Positions 62,640-64,000 of a stretch of 64,000 bases of DNA are shown here, piece by piece. Location of the stretch: positions 1,935,353 through 1,999,352 of the forward strand of contig NC_011831.1 in assembly GCF_000021945.1 (NCBI RefSeq). The letters run 5' to 3'. The notes below the pieces were generated by a model, which saw only the letters and a program-made list of their open reading frames with translations, was not told where the DNA came from and made no database searches. A program made the translations under genes and the position numbers. The stretch's first letter is position 1; every line of letters starts with the position of its first letter. The stretch comes from Chloroflexus aggregans DSM 9485 (GTDB lineage: Bacteria > Chloroflexota > Chloroflexia > Chloroflexales > Chloroflexaceae).

Positions 62640-63257
62640 TTAACGTGGGGGGAACTCGTTCACCCGCTCGACCGACACGCTCAAGGCGAGCGCCATAGCA
62701 TTCACCAGCGGTTGTAGGGCTGCCGGCACGACGGCACTATCAATGATCCATACTTCGTCGCCTACGATCATTTCGAGTGCCAATACCGGCTGTAAGCGAC
62801 GAATAAACCCACCGGTCACTATCCGGTAAGGACGTAGCCGCAACCCTTGAATACTGGCCCGGTCAATCCGCTGCTCGCGTGGCCGTCCAACCCGGCTGGT
62901 CTGACGGATGGTGAAGGTTTCGGCATCGAGTATGATTTCGTTGGTCGTCGTTGCAATTGCATACCCACCAACGAGACGTTGAATGGCTAACCCGCCAAAC
63001 AGCCCACCAACGGCGGCACTCAGACCGGCAGTCGCAAACCCTAGCTCTTGCACGGCGGCCAGGACACCGGCAATGAGCGTAACCGCAGCGATGATCATCA
63101 GTACACCACCACTCACCAACAAAGGAATTGCTGCACTGCGATTGGCCTGCGGGTACGATAGTAGATGGAGTCGCTCCGGTTCGGCATGGATCACCTGATA
63201 GTAAGGAACTGGGCCAAGACGGCGACCAAGACGCTGGCGGAACGGTGAAGCGGTCAT
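62640..63257 (-). CDS. Uncharacterised membrane protein
   Basis: 205 aa. Basic N-terminus, a cytosolic stretch to ~42, two hydrophobic helices (~43-68 and ~74-95), and a C-terminal beta-rich domain (~100-205) of the YcxB/PH-like type (TTTNEIILDAETFTIRQTSRVGRPREQRIDRASI). I cannot name the family. It converges on pufM, with the terminator between, and is probably monocistronic. Confidence 0.65.
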   Translation of the reverse strand: MTASPFRQRLGRRLGPVPYYQVIHAEPERLHLLSYPQANRSAAIPLLVSGGVLMIIAAVTLIAGVLAAVQELGFATAGLSAAVGGLFGGLAIQRLVGGYAIATTTNEIILDAETFTIRQTSRVGRPREQRIDRASIQGLRLRPYRIVTGGFIRRLQPVLALEMIVGDEVWIIDSAVVPAALQPLVNAMALALSVSVERVNEFPPR

Positions 63258-64000
63258 TGCTACAATCCGTCTCTCTAGCTTGTCGGGCGAAGCTGCCGCA
63301 CTACCGGCGGCAACGCTGCTATGTCAATCCTACCACACTTGCACAAGAACAACGAAGGTGCGGACAGTCCGTTCAAGCGCAGCACAGGCCTCCTGTCATG
63401 TCAAGCGCAGCACAGGTCTCCTGTCATTTCGAGCGCAGCACCGGCCTCCTGTCATGTCAAGCGCAGCACAGGTCTCCTGTCATTTCGAGCGCAGCACCGG
63501 CCTCCTGTCATTTCGAGCGCAGCGAGAAATCGCCAGATTGCGCGGGTGCCGGTGCGCCCGCACAAGAACAACGGAGGTGCGGACAGTCCGTTCAAGCGCA
63601 GCACAGGTCTCCTGTCATTTCGAGCGCAGCACCGGCCTCTGTCATTTCGAGCGCAGCACCGGCCTCCTGTCATTTCGAGCGCAGCGAGAAATCGCCAGAT
63701 TGCGCGGGTGCCGGTGCGCCCGCACAAGAACAACGGAGGTGCGGACAGTCCGTTCAAGCGCAGCACCGGCCTCCTGGCATTTCGAGCGCAGCACCGGCCT
63801 CCTGTCATGTCAAGCGCAGCACCGGCCTCCTGTCATGTCAAGCGCAGCACAGGTCTCCTGTCATTTCGAGCGCAGCACCGGCCTCCTGTCATTTCGAGCG
63901 CAGCACCGGCCTCCTGTCATTTCGAGCGCAGCGAGAAATCGCCAGATTGCGCGGGCGCAGGTGCGCCCGCACAAGAACAACGGAGGTGCGGACAGTCCGT
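63258..64000. repeat. Nested intergenic repeat array, continuing past the window
   Basis: The first ~80 bp are unique. From ~63340 a higher-order block starting GCACAAGAACAACG recurs at 63341, 63560, 63722 and 63969 (spacing 162-247 bp). Inside each block are variable numbers of ~26-bp units of the form TGTCATTTCGAGCGCAGCA with CCGGCCTCC or CAGGTCTCC, and a closing GCGCAGCGAGAAATCGCC variant. No coding sequence; a long minus-strand frame (63452-63808) simply translates the repeats. Confidence 0.85.

Noticed and set aside
63452-63808. 118-aa minus-strand protein
   Set aside because: Exact internal repeats mirror the DNA repeat units; no start signals.
63340-64000. CRISPR array
   Set aside because: Units repeat end to end with no unique spacers of constant length, and the higher-order blocks repeat too.

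Overview
The window is chromosomal DNA of a filamentous anoxygenic phototroph of the genus Chloroflexus (phylum Chloroflexota). The clearest evidence is the adjacent but separate pufL and pufM reaction-centre genes at 60.7-62.5 kb. The M subunit has Leu where purple bacteria have the His ligand of the accessory bacteriochlorophyll, a Chloroflexus hallmark. L and M resemble C. aurantiacus as I remember it but differ at several residues and at the M C-terminus, so another species such as C. aggregans is possible; species is not assigned. Coding is dense, and I see no tRNA, rRNA, IS element, phage or CRISPR array.

Layout. 0-5.6 kb: tail of a Cys/Met-metabolism PLP enzyme, an HD hydrolase and an orphan response regulator, then a minus-strand cluster with a photolyase split into two genes, an SDR, MoaD, MoaE and MutM. 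6-10.2 kb: MoxR ATPase, a small helical protein and a membrane protein that looks like an ECF sigma factor fused to an anti-sigma zinc domain; then NAD kinase. 10.3-19 kb: an SRPBCC protein, two large exported proteins (PGRP-like amidase; lipoprotein with Ig-like repeats and a glycoside-hydrolase-like domain) and a REC-GAF-PAS-cyclase hybrid. 19-25 kb: ECF sigma/anti-sigma pair, Tat-exported ferritin-like protein, histone-deacetylase-like enzyme, Ca/Na antiporter, an RRM protein with a structured leader and a polyprenyl synthase. 25-34 kb: BlaI-type repressor, RimO, YajQ, RodZ-like protein, two tiny membrane proteins, an amidohydrolase, an unknown duplicated-helix protein, VanW and a CBS/zinc-ribbon protein. 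34.4-40.2 kb: pyruvate dehydrogenase E1alpha-E1beta-E2, a rhodanese and an SDR.

40.4-54.8 kb is a minus-strand complex I operon, nuoA-B-C-D-I-H-J-K-L-M-M-N. It lacks nuoE/F/G, has two nuoM genes, and its nuoI carries a long Ala/Lys repeat tail. A 680-bp array of tandem hairpin repeats lies before nuoN. 55-60.4 kb: two FHA proteins, TsaB/TsaE, a degenerate Mrr-like protein, and two polysaccharide-biosynthesis enzymes. pufLM follow from a consensus promoter and end at a strong hairpin. The last 0.7 kb is a nested intergenic repeat array that runs off the window.

Several regulatory patterns recur. Many genes are preceded by an extended -10 of the form TGNTATACT with no convincing -35 (six exact TGGTATACT copies were found by eye). 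A few genes (pufL, the amidohydrolase, the 30.8-kb gene, vanW) instead have good two-box promoters. Two genes, tsaE and perhaps vanW, appear to be leaderless. Three intergenic regions hold hairpin-forming repeat arrays whose open frames are not genes.
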